64,000 nt of DNA, from NCBI RefSeq assembly GCF_004297265.1, contig NZ_SCUT01000024.1, positions 124,001-188,000 on the forward strand. Reading direction: 5' to 3'. The notes beneath the pieces are model-generated. The model was not told where the DNA came from. It saw only the letters and a program-made list of their open reading frames with translations, and searched no databases. This DNA is from Reyranella sp. (GTDB taxonomy: Bacteria; Pseudomonadota; Alphaproteobacteria; Reyranellales; Reyranellaceae). The position numbers and the translations under genes are program-made. Shown one piece after another: positions 35,677 to 44,457 of this stretch; the first letter of the stretch is position 1, and every line of letters starts with the position of its first letter.

Positions 35677-36849
35677 ATGAGCATCAAGGGCAAGGCCTAT
35701 ATCGCTGGAATCTACGAGCATCCAACGCGGCTCGCGAAGGATATCTCGCTGGCCCAGATCCATGCACAGTGCGCCAAGGGCGCGCTGGAGGATGCGGGTC
35801 TCACCAAGGACGATGTTGACGGCTACTTCTGCGCCGGCGATGCGCCGGGCCTCGGCCCGATGTCCATGGTCGAATATATGGGCCTCAAGGTCCGTCACGT
35901 CGATTCGACCGATACCGGCGGCTCGTCCTACGTGCTCCATGTCGGCCACGCCGCCGAGGCGATCGCCGCGGGCAAGTGCAAGGTGGCCCTGATCACCCTG
36001 GCTGGCCGGCCGCGCGCCGAAGGCATGGCGACCGGTACGGTGCCGCGCAGCCGCGGCGGGACGCCGACGCCCGACGATCCGTTCGAATTCCCCTACGGCC
36101 CGACGGTCGTGAACATGTACGCCAACTGCGCGATGCGTCACATGTACGAGTTCGGCACGACCTCCGAGCAGCTCGCGTGGATCAAGGTCGCTGCTTCGCA
36201 TCACGCACAATACAATCCGCATGCCCTGCTGAAGGACGTGGTCACGGTCGAGGAAGTGGTGAACTCGCCGATGATCTCCGATCCGCTGCACAGGCTGGAC
36301 TGCTGCGTCATCACCGACGGCGGCGGCGCCATCGTCGTCGTGGCGCCGGAGATTGCGGCGACGCTGAAACGGCCGAAGGTCAAGCTGCTGGGCGCCTCGG
36401 AGTTCATCAAGACGCAGATGGGCGGCAAGGTCGATCTCACCTACTCCGGCGCGCGCTTTACCGGCCCGGCGGCCTTCGCCGAGGCGGGCGTGAAGCCCTC
36501 CGACATGAAGTACGCCTCGATCTACGACAGCTTCACCATCACCGTGCTGATGCAGCTCGAGGATCTCGGCTTCTGCGAGAAGGGCAAGGGCGGTGCCTTC
36601 GTGGCCGACGGCAACCTGATCTCGGGCATCGGCAAGCTGCCGTTCAACACCGACGGCGGCGGCCTGTGCAACAACCATCCCGCCAACCGCGGCGGCCTCA
36701 CGAAGGTGCTGGAGGCCGTGCGTCAGCTGCGCGGCGAGGCGCACCCGAAGGTGCAGGTGAAGAACTGCGATCTGGCCATCGCGCACGGTACGGGCGGCTC
36801 GCTCGGGCTGCGCCACGGCAGCGCGACCGTCATTCTGGAGAGGGAGTAG
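35677..36849 (+). CDS. SCP2-type thiolase-fold protein lacking the nucleophilic cysteine
   Basis: A 390-residue thiolase-superfamily protein (acetyl-CoA acetyltransferase/lipid-transfer type). It carries the fold-defining segments GALEDAGLTKDDVDG, the C-terminal NNHPANRGG (histidine of the GHP motif) and AHGTGGSLG. Where thiolases have the acylated cysteine, it has TDTGGSSYVLHVG (about residues 78-90) with Ser instead. Such Cys-less members paired with DUF35 proteins include steroid side-chain retro-aldolases (Ltp2 type). It is followed four bases later by a DUF35 gene, so the two probably form a complex that cleaves or condenses an acyl-CoA. The steroid role itself is not implied. Confidence 0.82.
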   Translation: MSIKGKAYIAGIYEHPTRLAKDISLAQIHAQCAKGALEDAGLTKDDVDGYFCAGDAPGLGPMSMVEYMGLKVRHVDSTDTGGSSYVLHVGHAAEAIAAGKCKVALITLAGRPRAEGMATGTVPRSRGGTPTPDDPFEFPYGPTVVNMYANCAMRHMYEFGTTSEQLAWIKVAASHHAQYNPHALLKDVVTVEEVVNSPMISDPLHRLDCCVITDGGGAIVVVAPEIAATLKRPKVKLLGASEFIKTQMGGKVDLTYSGARFTGPAAFAEAGVKPSDMKYASIYDSFTITVLMQLEDLGFCEKGKGGAFVADGNLISGIGKLPFNTDGGGLCNNHPANRGGLTKVLEAVRQLRGEAHPKVQVKNCDLAIAHGTGGSLGLRHGSATVILERE

Positions 36850-36852
36850 ACC

Positions 36853-37248
36853 ATGTCGGAGACCAAGGAGCGCAAGCTGCCGCCTCCCGCCATCAGCGAA
36901 GAAACGCAGGCCTATTGGGATGCCGCGGGCAAAGGCAAGCTTCTGGTGCGCAAGTGCACGAGCTGCGGCCAGGCGCACCACTATCCTCGCACGATCTGCC
37001 CGTTCTGCTTCAGTGACAAGACCGAATGGGTCGAGGCGTCGGGCAAGGGCACGATCTATTCGTACAGCGTGATGCGCCGCGCGCCGGTGCCCTACGCAAT
37101 CGGCTACGTCACCCTGGCCGAAGGTCCGCGCATGCTGACCAACATCGTCGATTGCGACTTCGACAAGCTGAAGTGCGATCAGGCGGTGACGGTGGTCTTC
37201 AAGCCGACCGACGGCGGCCCGCCGCTGCCGATGTTCACGCCGGCCTGA
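36853..37248 (+). CDS. DUF35 zinc-ribbon/OB-fold acyl-CoA-associated protein
   Basis: A 131-residue protein. The N-terminal helix (YWDAAGKGKLLVRKC) leads into a zinc ribbon with Cys35, Cys38, Cys49 and Cys52, then an OB-fold domain containing GTIYSYSVMRRAP and YAIGYVTLAEGPRM. This is the classic DUF35 partner of thiolase-like enzymes; it usually binds the acyl-CoA or stabilises the partner. It starts four bases after the thiolase-fold gene and ends at a strong hairpin, so the pair is a two-gene operon. Confidence 0.88.
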   Translation: MSETKERKLPPPAISEETQAYWDAAGKGKLLVRKCTSCGQAHHYPRTICPFCFSDKTEWVEASGKGTIYSYSVMRRAPVPYAIGYVTLAEGPRMLTNIVDCDFDKLKCDQAVTVVFKPTDGGPPLPMFTPA

Positions 37249-37256
37249 CGTTCGGG

Positions 37257-37282
37257 GCGGGAGGCTCCAGCGAGCCTCCCGC
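37257..37282. terminator. bidirectional hairpin terminator
   Basis: A perfect 10-bp stem (GCGGGAGGCT at 37257-37266, AGCCTCCCGC at 37273-37282) with a 6-base loop lies between the convergent DUF35 and hydroxylase genes, 9 bp after each stop. There is no T-run. A near copy of the stem is at 38755-38774. Confidence 0.6.
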
Positions 37283-37290
37283 ATGGACGG

Positions 37291-38703
37291 TCAGCCTCGC
37301 CAGTTCAGGGCGGATCGATGGTGCGTTTCCAGTGTCGCGCGGTCGTCGGCGAGAGCGAAGACGTAGCGATCCGGGCGCAGAATCGCAGCGCGCGAACCAT
37401 GACGGGCCAGCCAGTCGGCAGCAACGCCCGGCAGCAGGGCGGCTGAGGTTTCAAGGCCCGCGAGCATCTCGGCATCGCCCACGATTGCGAAGCGCTGGCC
37501 GATGACCTCGTCCATCAGCCGTCCGTCGGCGAGGCGCGGCTGCGGGAAGATCGTGCCGACAGGCGGCGGTGCGTCAGTGCGGCAGCCCGGCCCGAGTTGC
37601 GGCTGCGGAAAGTCGAACAACTGCGCACCGGTGGCGAAGCGCGCGTCACGCGCCGCGGCGGCGGCGGGATCGGTCTCCTGCAGCACGGCGCCGAGCTTCA
37701 CCGCGAGCTCGATGAAGGCGCGGACATGCGGCAGGCGCTCGCTCTCGTAGGTGTCGAGCAGCGACTCGGGCGCGCCCTCGCCCAGCACGCTGGCGAGCTT
37801 CCAGGCGAGGTTGCTGGCGTCGCGCATCCCCGCGCACATGCCCTGGCCGAGGAAGGGCGGCGTCTGGTGACAGGCATCCCCCGCCAGCAGCAGCTTTCCC
37901 CGGCGCCAGCCCTCCTGCACGACCGAATGGAAGGTGTAGACGGCGGCGCGCTCGATCCGCGCGTCGTCGGGCCCGACCCAGCGCGCCATCATCGGCCAGA
38001 ATATGTCCGGGGCGGCGAGTCGCTCCGGATCGTCGCCGGGCATCAGCATGATCTCCCAGCGGTGCCGCGCGCCGCCGACATGCACGACCGTCATCGGCCT
38101 CGCCGGATCGCAGAGCTGGACGGTATGGTCGGGTAGCGCCTTCACCCGCGGCGAGTCGGGATTGCACAGCAGGTCGACCACCAGCCAAGGCTGGTGCAGG
38201 CCGAGGTCGCCCTGCCGGCTGCCGATCGCGCGGCGCACCAGCGAGCGCGCGCCGTCGCATCCGACGATGTAGCGGGCGTCGAGCTCGCCCACGTCGGCGA
38301 TCTCGCGACCGAGATGGACTGTCACGTTCGGGAAGCGCGCGACGCCGGCGCGCAGGATTTCTTCGAGCTCCGGTTGGTGAAAATACCAGTTGCCCGCCCA
38401 GCCGTGCGGCCCAGGTCCGTCGATGCCGCGCCGAACCATCAAGGTCTGGCCGTCGGCATTGACGAAATGCATGCCCTTCGACGAGGCCCGCGTCATCGCG
38501 GCGATCTTCTCCGCCAGGCCGACCGACTGGAAGATCCGCATCACCTCGCCGTCGAAATGCACCGCGCGCGGCAGCGCATGGATAGCCGTGTCGCGCTCAT
38601 GCACGGCGACCGACAGCCCGGACTGGCCCAGCAGGTTTGCCAGCAGCGCGCCAACCGGGCCGTAGCCCAGGATGGCGACGTCGGGAGATATCGCGGAAGT
38701 CAC
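37291..38703 (-). CDS. FAD-dependent monooxygenase, MhpA/PheA type
   Basis: A 470-residue group A flavin monooxygenase. The FAD motif GYGPVG is at 13-18, DGARSLVRRAIG is the DG region, and GKLLLAGDACHQTPPFLGQGMCAGMRDASNLAWKL (about 300) the GD region, as in 3-(3-hydroxyphenyl)propionate hydroxylases. Ring hydroxylation of a phenolic acid is the likely activity. The start is set at GTG 38703, where the FAD domain begins; an ATG at 38742 with GAGG four bases upstream is an alternative that adds 13 residues. Monocistronic, flanked by two hairpins of the same sequence type. Confidence 0.83.
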   Translation of the reverse strand: MTSAISPDVAILGYGPVGALLANLLGQSGLSVAVHERDTAIHALPRAVHFDGEVMRIFQSVGLAEKIAAMTRASSKGMHFVNADGQTLMVRRGIDGPGPHGWAGNWYFHQPELEEILRAGVARFPNVTVHLGREIADVGELDARYIVGCDGARSLVRRAIGSRQGDLGLHQPWLVVDLLCNPDSPRVKALPDHTVQLCDPARPMTVVHVGGARHRWEIMLMPGDDPERLAAPDIFWPMMARWVGPDDARIERAAVYTFHSVVQEGWRRGKLLLAGDACHQTPPFLGQGMCAGMRDASNLAWKLASVLGEGAPESLLDTYESERLPHVRAFIELAVKLGAVLQETDPAAAAARDARFATGAQLFDFPQPQLGPGCRTDAPPPVGTIFPQPRLADGRLMDEVIGQRFAIVGDAEMLAGLETSAALLPGVAADWLARHGSRAAILRPDRYVFALADDRATLETHHRSALNWRG

Positions 38704-38754
38704 GCGCCGGGTTAGCGCAGCGACTTCAGCCTGTCGAGGCATAGGGCCTCGTTG

Positions 38755-38774
38755 GGAGGCTCTAGCGAGCCTCC
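38755..38774. terminator. hairpin at the end of the SGNH hydrolase gene, copy of 37257-37282
   Basis: GGAGGCTC (38755-38762) pairs with GAGCCTCC (38767-38774) around a TAGC loop; the loop contains part of the SGNH gene stop codon. The 26 bases from 38754 differ from those from 37259 at only two positions, so this is a second copy of the same hairpin. Confidence 0.5.
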
Positions 38775-40015
38775 TGCATTTTCCCGAGCGCTGCCGCGAG
38801 ACGCTTGGCGGCGATCTCGGTGCCCAACTCGGTCCAGTGGCCATCGGAGACGCGATAGGTTCCCGTCACGCCCTTGAGGTCGTCCGTCAGGTCGACGACC
38901 GTCACGCCCTGGGCCTCCAACTCGCGACGCAACAGGCGGTGCTTGGCCTCGTTCTGGCGCGGGTAGCTCATGTAGCGCGGCCACGGACGCCAGAATTCGG
39001 CATAGCCCGGATCCACCAGGCCCACCGGCGCCAGGGCGACAAGGAACTTGATCCCGCGTTCGCGTGCGAGGTCGCGGGCGCCGAGCAGCCAGGTCAGGGT
39101 CGAGGCGACCTGTTCCTTGTTCAGCGATTGCTCGATCTCGGCCGGCGTCACCGGCACCGTCCAGGTGGCAGTCTCCCAGTCGACCATGCTGGCGAGCCAC
39201 CAGGCCTGGAGATATTCCTCGTCGCGGTCGCGCGGCTCGAACCGGTCCCAGAATCCGTCGCCGCCGCGAGACAGGATTTCGCGAATCACCTTCTCGTCTT
39301 TCTCCGGGTAGTAATGGGTCTTGACGAGCCGGACCATGGCGTCGAGCCGCTGGTCGCGCGGCATCTTCGTGATCTCCCGTACCTCATCGGTCGCAGCCTT
39401 GTTCGCGCGGCCGAACTCCGACAGTCCGAGCCGGTTGACCAGCAGCCACGTGAGGCGCGGCGCAACCGCCCCGAGCCACGACGGCTGTGGACGCTCGGCG
39501 ATGGGGGGCGGGATACGCCACGGCGACAGGGCATCCGATACGAAATCGTTGCCGGCGTAGAACATCAGCACGAGCGCATCGGGCTGCAGCGACAGGGCGA
39601 TGTTGCGGATGCGATAGTAGTACTGCGGCGGTCCCGTTGCCGAGATGCCGAGGCTCATCACCTCCCAATTGCGATGGCCCTCCGCCTGCCAGATCTCCTC
39701 GAGCCGCGCGCCGACCGATTTCTCGACGAAGGCGCCTTCCAGGAAACTGTCGCCGACCAGGACGGTGCGGGAAATTCCGGCCGGCTTCTGCGGCGGATGC
39801 TCCCGGTCGCGCAGGCCCCAGCTGTTGTACGTCGGGACCGCCTGCGCGCCGCTGAGCGTGCTCGCGACGGCGGCATTGGACACCTCGATGGGCCGCAAAT
39901 CGCGCGCCGGCCACGGAGGCACGACGAACGAGCTGAGGACCTCGAGGCCGGCCACCGTGATCGCCACGAGCAGGGCCGTGAACACGCCCCAGAACCAGAA
40001 CCGCTTTTGCTTCAT
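38762..40015 (-). CDS. membrane-anchored SGNH/GDSL-type hydrolase
   Basis: A 417-residue protein with one N-terminal transmembrane segment (about 8-28), so the catalytic domain is probably outside the cytoplasm. GDSFLEG holds the nucleophile Ser90 (block I), Gly123 lies in SLGISATG (block II), Gly155-Asn156-Asp157 in YAGNDF (block III), and Asp391/His393 in DGHWTELG (block V). The long middle region (190-310) is Trp- and charge-rich and unlike minimal esterases. SGNH proteins deacetylate or acylate polysaccharides or cleave esters; which applies here is unknown. Ends at a hairpin. Confidence 0.8.
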   Translation of the reverse strand: MKQKRFWFWGVFTALLVAITVAGLEVLSSFVVPPWPARDLRPIEVSNAAVASTLSGAQAVPTYNSWGLRDREHPPQKPAGISRTVLVGDSFLEGAFVEKSVGARLEEIWQAEGHRNWEVMSLGISATGPPQYYYRIRNIALSLQPDALVLMFYAGNDFVSDALSPWRIPPPIAERPQPSWLGAVAPRLTWLLVNRLGLSEFGRANKAATDEVREITKMPRDQRLDAMVRLVKTHYYPEKDEKVIREILSRGGDGFWDRFEPRDRDEEYLQAWWLASMVDWETATWTVPVTPAEIEQSLNKEQVASTLTWLLGARDLARERGIKFLVALAPVGLVDPGYAEFWRPWPRYMSYPRQNEAKHRLLRRELEAQGVTVVDLTDDLKGVTGTYRVSDGHWTELGTEIAAKRLAAALGKMQEAR

Positions 40016-40274
40016 CGGGCCAGCTCATAGCCGATCCAGGCCGCTCCTCCAACCTGACCGCGATTGCCGCGCTCACAACCCGCAGGGCCGGAGGACGCGT
40101 GACCCTCGTGGCCGTTCGGCGCCGCCCACTGCCGCGCCCGTGACCCGCATCGTCGATGGCGACGCACCGGCTGTCACGAGATGAAGATACTCAACCCAGG
40201 CTTGATCTGGTGTTCGGCCCCGCTTAACGTTTTGGGAGGCGGGCTTCCGCATGCCCGCGGGATTGGAGGCTTCA

Positions 40275-41942
40275 GTGGGCGAAATCTCCGTCGGCTCCAT
40301 CAGCATTCCGGTTGACGTGATTTTCGTTGGGGCCGCCCTCTTGATCGTGCTGGCCGTGCTGTGGCTTGGCGTAAAGCTGTTCTTTCTTCCGTTGCGGCTG
40401 GTTTGGAGATTGGGTCGCGATCTGGCCACCCAGATCGGGGTGATTCCCTTGATGCTGGTCTTGGTCTGGACGGCCGCGTTTGAGCCCGCGCCATTCCTCT
40501 ACCTTTGGCGATGGTCATTGCGCTTCGGGCAGGCGCTGCTCTCGGAGACGCCACGGAGGTTCGCGAATTTAGTCAATCAGGTGCATGAATCCTGTATTCG
40601 CGCGAACTACAATTGTGCCGAGGCGGCAAACGTCGCCGGTTATCAGCTCTGGACGACCGCCATCGGCAATCCCATCCGGGAATTCGAGATTCCACCCGGT
40701 ATTGCATCTGCCGTGTTGGCGTTCGCCATCGGGATGACGGTTGCAGTGGCGGCGAGGCAGGATCTGGCGGGCAACGGAGTGCTTCGAAGCGGCTCTCGCA
40801 CAGTGCTCGCTCTGGGCGCTTCGTTTCTCCTCGCGTTGTATCTTTCGATCGTGGCCATCATCGCGATCCCCATCTTCGGTGAAAGGGTCGAGGATACCTC
40901 GTCTTATCGCAGCCGCCTTGCTGCTCAACTGAAGGAAGCGATTGCCGCTGCCGATACCAAGTATTCCATCGACGAGCTCGATGCGGCGAAGAAGGCGCTG
41001 CCGAACATCGATGACGTCGACATAGCCCTGAGGGGGTTTGCCAAGTCCGCTTGGCTTGTCCAGCTTGGTGCGTGGGAAGAGTCGCGCGGTCGACTAGCTT
41101 CGGCGCTTGCTCTGCAGAAGGAAGCTGCGGAATTTGCCAAGCATCTCGAAGGTCACTTTCAGGCCAGTAACGAAGGTCGTGTCGGAGGAATAGCGACCAG
41201 CCGACATGCGACCATGTTGACGAATTCCTTTCAGCTCTGGCTTGCCACCTACCGCGAACGTCTCGAGGGATGCTTCGCCGTCCTGCGCCAAGATCTGCAA
41301 AGCCTGCGGCAAGTCCATAGCGATCTGCTTGTCATCAAGCTCGAGCCAAACACCGTCAGAAATGCCCTGAATGAGGTGGATGGCGCCTTTAGGAACCAGA
41401 GTCGGCGCGCCACCTGCTACGATGACATCAGGCCATACACGAAGGAATACATTCTGGACCGTAGCGGCCCGGTGGAGACGCTCGGTCACTTTGGCACCGC
41501 GGCGGCTTGGCTTCTCCGAACGGAGAGCCAGGAGCTGGCCCTGATCGTGGGGTTGCTCGGCTTCGGCTTCTTCGGGGCACTCGCCGCGAGCTTCATCAAG
41601 GAGTTTGCCGGCACGCCGGGCAACGAACTTCCAGCCGTTGGCTTCATCTTGCCCGCTCTGGTGCGTGGCGTTGGCGCCGCGATCCTGGTGTTCCTGCTGG
41701 CCAAGGGCGGTACGGCGATCCTAACGCGTGGCGATGCCTCACCCAACGCCTACGCCATCTTCGTCGCGTGCTTCGTGGCGGCGGTCTTCAGCGAAGATGT
41801 CTGGTCCTGGGCGCGCACGCGGCAGAAGCGCCAGTTCGATGGTGACAATGGGAGCGATTCCAGCAAACCAGCAGCCCAGCCAACGGAAAATTCGGCGAAC
41901 GAGACCGATCGGGCCACGACGGATTCGAGGCCGGCAACATAG
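40275..41942 (+). CDS. large polytopic membrane protein, unrecognised
   Basis: I do not recognise this 555-residue protein. It has hydrophobic segments near residues 8-30, 55-75, 140-160 and 180-200, then a long soluble domain (about 210-420, with helical, charged sequence such as SYRSRLAAQLKEAIAAADTK), then more membrane segments at about 430-455, 470-495 and 505-525, and a hydrophilic tail. GTG 40275 is preferred, with GGAGG five bases upstream, over ATG 40251. Its codons look less GC-rich than its neighbours, hinting at separate ancestry. A membrane-tethered, possibly coiled-coil structure resembles sensors or transport-linked proteins, but no domain is clear. Confidence 0.65.
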   Translation: MGEISVGSISIPVDVIFVGAALLIVLAVLWLGVKLFFLPLRLVWRLGRDLATQIGVIPLMLVLVWTAAFEPAPFLYLWRWSLRFGQALLSETPRRFANLVNQVHESCIRANYNCAEAANVAGYQLWTTAIGNPIREFEIPPGIASAVLAFAIGMTVAVAARQDLAGNGVLRSGSRTVLALGASFLLALYLSIVAIIAIPIFGERVEDTSSYRSRLAAQLKEAIAAADTKYSIDELDAAKKALPNIDDVDIALRGFAKSAWLVQLGAWEESRGRLASALALQKEAAEFAKHLEGHFQASNEGRVGGIATSRHATMLTNSFQLWLATYRERLEGCFAVLRQDLQSLRQVHSDLLVIKLEPNTVRNALNEVDGAFRNQSRRATCYDDIRPYTKEYILDRSGPVETLGHFGTAAAWLLRTESQELALIVGLLGFGFFGALAASFIKEFAGTPGNELPAVGFILPALVRGVGAAILVFLLAKGGTAILTRGDASPNAYAIFVACFVAAVFSEDVWSWARTRQKRQFDGDNGSDSSKPAAQPTENSANETDRATTDSRPAT

Positions 41943-42041
41943 TCGAGCGATCCGTTCGTCGAGATCCTCCCATCCAAAACCGCATCCTGATGGCCGGATC
42001 GATGCGCCGATGCTCGAGCCGGCATTATCGATGGTCAGCAC

Positions 42042-44378
42042 TCAGGAGTTGAGAGCTTCCCATACCCGTTCGGGCGTGGCCGGCATGTTGATGTGCTTGC
42101 CGCCCAGCGCGTCGGAGATGGCATTCATCACCGACGGCAGCGAGCCCGCGCAGCCGGCCTCGCCGCAGCCCTTGGCGCCCAGGACGTTCGTCTTGGCCGG
42201 CACCGAGTGGTAGTCGATCTTGAACGATGGCGCGTCGCCCGCCCGTGGGATCGCATAGTCGGTGAAGCTGCCGGTCAGCGGCTGGCCTTCTTCACTGTAG
42301 ACGACGCGCTCGAAGATCGCCTGGCTGATGCCCTGTACGACACCGCCATGGCTCTGGCCCTCGACCAGTAGCGGATTGATGACCGTGCCGAAGTCGCCGA
42401 CCATCGTGTACTTCACGACCTCGACATGGCCGGTGTCGGGGTCAATCTCGACCTCCGCCACATGGGTGCCATTCGGATAGGCCGACGGTGCCGCCTCGTG
42501 GACGTGGCTGACGTCGAGCGTCGTGGGTACGCCCTCGGGCAGCTTCATGCCGCTGCGCAGCCTGGCGGCCAGCTCCATGATGCCCATACCGCGGTCGGTG
42601 CCGACGATCTCGAAGCGGCCGAGCTTGAACTCGATGTCGGCGGCCGAGGCTTCGAGCGCCACGCCCGCAATCTCCTTGCCCTTCTCGATCACCTTGTCGG
42701 AGGCCTCCATGATCGCCGCGCCCGAGGCCATGATCGACTTGGAGCCGCCGGTGCCGCCGCCGGCGATCAGCAGGTCGCTGTCGCCCTGCTTCAGCTTGAT
42801 CCGATGGAACGGAATGCCGAGTTTGGACGTCAGCACCTGGGCGAAGGCCGACCAGTGGCCCTGGCCGTAGTCGAGCGTGCCGGTGATGATCGTGACGTCG
42901 CCATTCTCCTCGAAACGAAGGCCGCCCATCTCGTTCATCGGGGGCGCCGTGACTTCGAGATAATCGCCGATGCCGAGGCCGCGCAGCTTGCCGCGCTTCC
43001 TGCTTTCTTCCTTGCGGGCGGCGAAGCCTGAAACGTCGGCCAGTTCCAGCGCCTTGTCGAGCAGGACGGTGAACTCGCCGCTGTCGTAGACCGTGCCCGA
43101 TGCCGTCTTGTAGGGCATCTCCTCGGGCTTGATGTGGTTGCGCCGGCGCATCTCCATCTGGTCGAGGCCCATTTCGCGGGCCGCGGTCGTGATCAGGCGC
43201 TCCATGAAATAGTTGGCCTCGGGCCGGCCGGCGCCGCGATAGGCGCCGATCGGCGAGGTGTGGGTGAAGGCAACCTTGGTCTGCACCTCGATCAATGGCG
43301 TGCGGTAGACCGCCGCGAGATTGCGCGAGACGCCCAGCGCGCCCATGGCCGCGCCGACGTTGGAGAGATAGGCACCGAGATTGGCGTACCCCTTGAGGCG
43401 CACGGCGAGGAAGGTGCCGTCCTTGTCGAGGGCCAGTTCGGCGTCGAAATCGTGGTCGCGGCCATGCTGGTCGCTGAGGAAGCTGCCGGAGCGATCATCA
43501 GTCCATTTCACCGGACGGCCGAGGATCTTGGAGGCATGGAAGAGGCCGGCATATTCGGGATAGGGCGAGCCCTTCATGCCGAACGAGCCGCCGACGTTGC
43601 CGGTGACCACGCGCATCTGCGCGGGCTTGATGCCGAGCAGGGCCGCCATCTGGTTCTTGAGGCCGAACACGCCCTGGCAGCCAGCATAGAGTGTCGAGCG
43701 GTCGGTCTCCTTGTCGTAGTGGCCGATCGCCGTGCGCGGCTCCATGGCGCAGACGACGATGCGGTTGCTGACGATATGCAGCTTCGTCACGTGCGCGGCC
43801 TTGGCGAAGGCCTCGGCGACCTTGGCGCTGTCGCCGAACTGGAAGTCGGCGCAGACATTGTCCGGCACGTCGTCGAACACGATCGGCGCGCCGGGCTGGG
43901 CGGCCTCGCGCGCCTCGGTCACCGCGGGGAGCGCTTCGATGTCGAGCACGACCGCTTCCGCCGCATCGCGGGCCTGCGCCTGGGTCTCGGCGACGACGAA
44001 GGCCACCGGGTCGCCGACGAAGCGGACCTTGTCGGTGGCCAGCGAATAGCGCGTCGGCGTCTTCATCTGCGAGCCGTCGCGGTTCGGCACCATCATCACC
44101 GTCTTCAGCGCGCCGTACCCTGCAGCGTTGAGGTCGGCGCCGGTCCAGATTCCCAGCACGCCCGGCATGGCGCGGGCTTCCTCGGAATCGATGCCCTTCA
44201 GGAGCCCGTGCGCCACCTGGCTGCGGACCATCACGGCGTAGGCCTGGCCGGGCAGGTTGATGTCGTCGGTATAACGGCCCTGGCCCTGCAGCAGGGTCGG
44301 GTCTTCCTGGCGCGGCACGGGCTGGCCGACGCCGAATTTCATCAAATCGAGATTGTCGGCGGCAAGAGGCGCGTTCAT
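42042..44378 (-). CDS. molybdenum hydroxylase large subunit (xanthine dehydrogenase / CO-dehydrogenase-like)
   Basis: A 778-residue molybdopterin-binding subunit. Blocks are GRYTDDINLPGQAYAV, GNVGGSFGMKG, GAYRGAGRPEANYF and GTLDYGQGHW, and the catalytic glutamate is Glu740 in GCGEAGCAG. The AYRGAGR sequence marks the form II/aldehyde oxidoreductase type, not true form I CO dehydrogenase (AYxCSFR). The family needs a [2Fe-2S] subunit and usually an FAD subunit, yet neither is adjacent. ATG 44378 begins MNAPLAADNLDLMKFG. It is divergent (79 bp) from the orphan HyuB operon. The substrate, an aldehyde or N-heterocycle, is unknown. Confidence 0.9.
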   Translation of the reverse strand: MNAPLAADNLDLMKFGVGQPVPRQEDPTLLQGQGRYTDDINLPGQAYAVMVRSQVAHGLLKGIDSEEARAMPGVLGIWTGADLNAAGYGALKTVMMVPNRDGSQMKTPTRYSLATDKVRFVGDPVAFVVAETQAQARDAAEAVVLDIEALPAVTEAREAAQPGAPIVFDDVPDNVCADFQFGDSAKVAEAFAKAAHVTKLHIVSNRIVVCAMEPRTAIGHYDKETDRSTLYAGCQGVFGLKNQMAALLGIKPAQMRVVTGNVGGSFGMKGSPYPEYAGLFHASKILGRPVKWTDDRSGSFLSDQHGRDHDFDAELALDKDGTFLAVRLKGYANLGAYLSNVGAAMGALGVSRNLAAVYRTPLIEVQTKVAFTHTSPIGAYRGAGRPEANYFMERLITTAAREMGLDQMEMRRRNHIKPEEMPYKTASGTVYDSGEFTVLLDKALELADVSGFAARKEESRKRGKLRGLGIGDYLEVTAPPMNEMGGLRFEENGDVTIITGTLDYGQGHWSAFAQVLTSKLGIPFHRIKLKQGDSDLLIAGGGTGGSKSIMASGAAIMEASDKVIEKGKEIAGVALEASAADIEFKLGRFEIVGTDRGMGIMELAARLRSGMKLPEGVPTTLDVSHVHEAAPSAYPNGTHVAEVEIDPDTGHVEVVKYTMVGDFGTVINPLLVEGQSHGGVVQGISQAIFERVVYSEEGQPLTGSFTDYAIPRAGDAPSFKIDYHSVPAKTNVLGAKGCGEAGCAGSLPSVMNAISDALGGKHINMPATPERVWEALNS

Positions 44379-44457
44379 GGGGATTCCGCTTCGAAAAGTG
44401 GGGGATTTGAATGCCATCATAGCGCAGCAAGGCACGGCCTGTGCTAGTCATTCGGAC

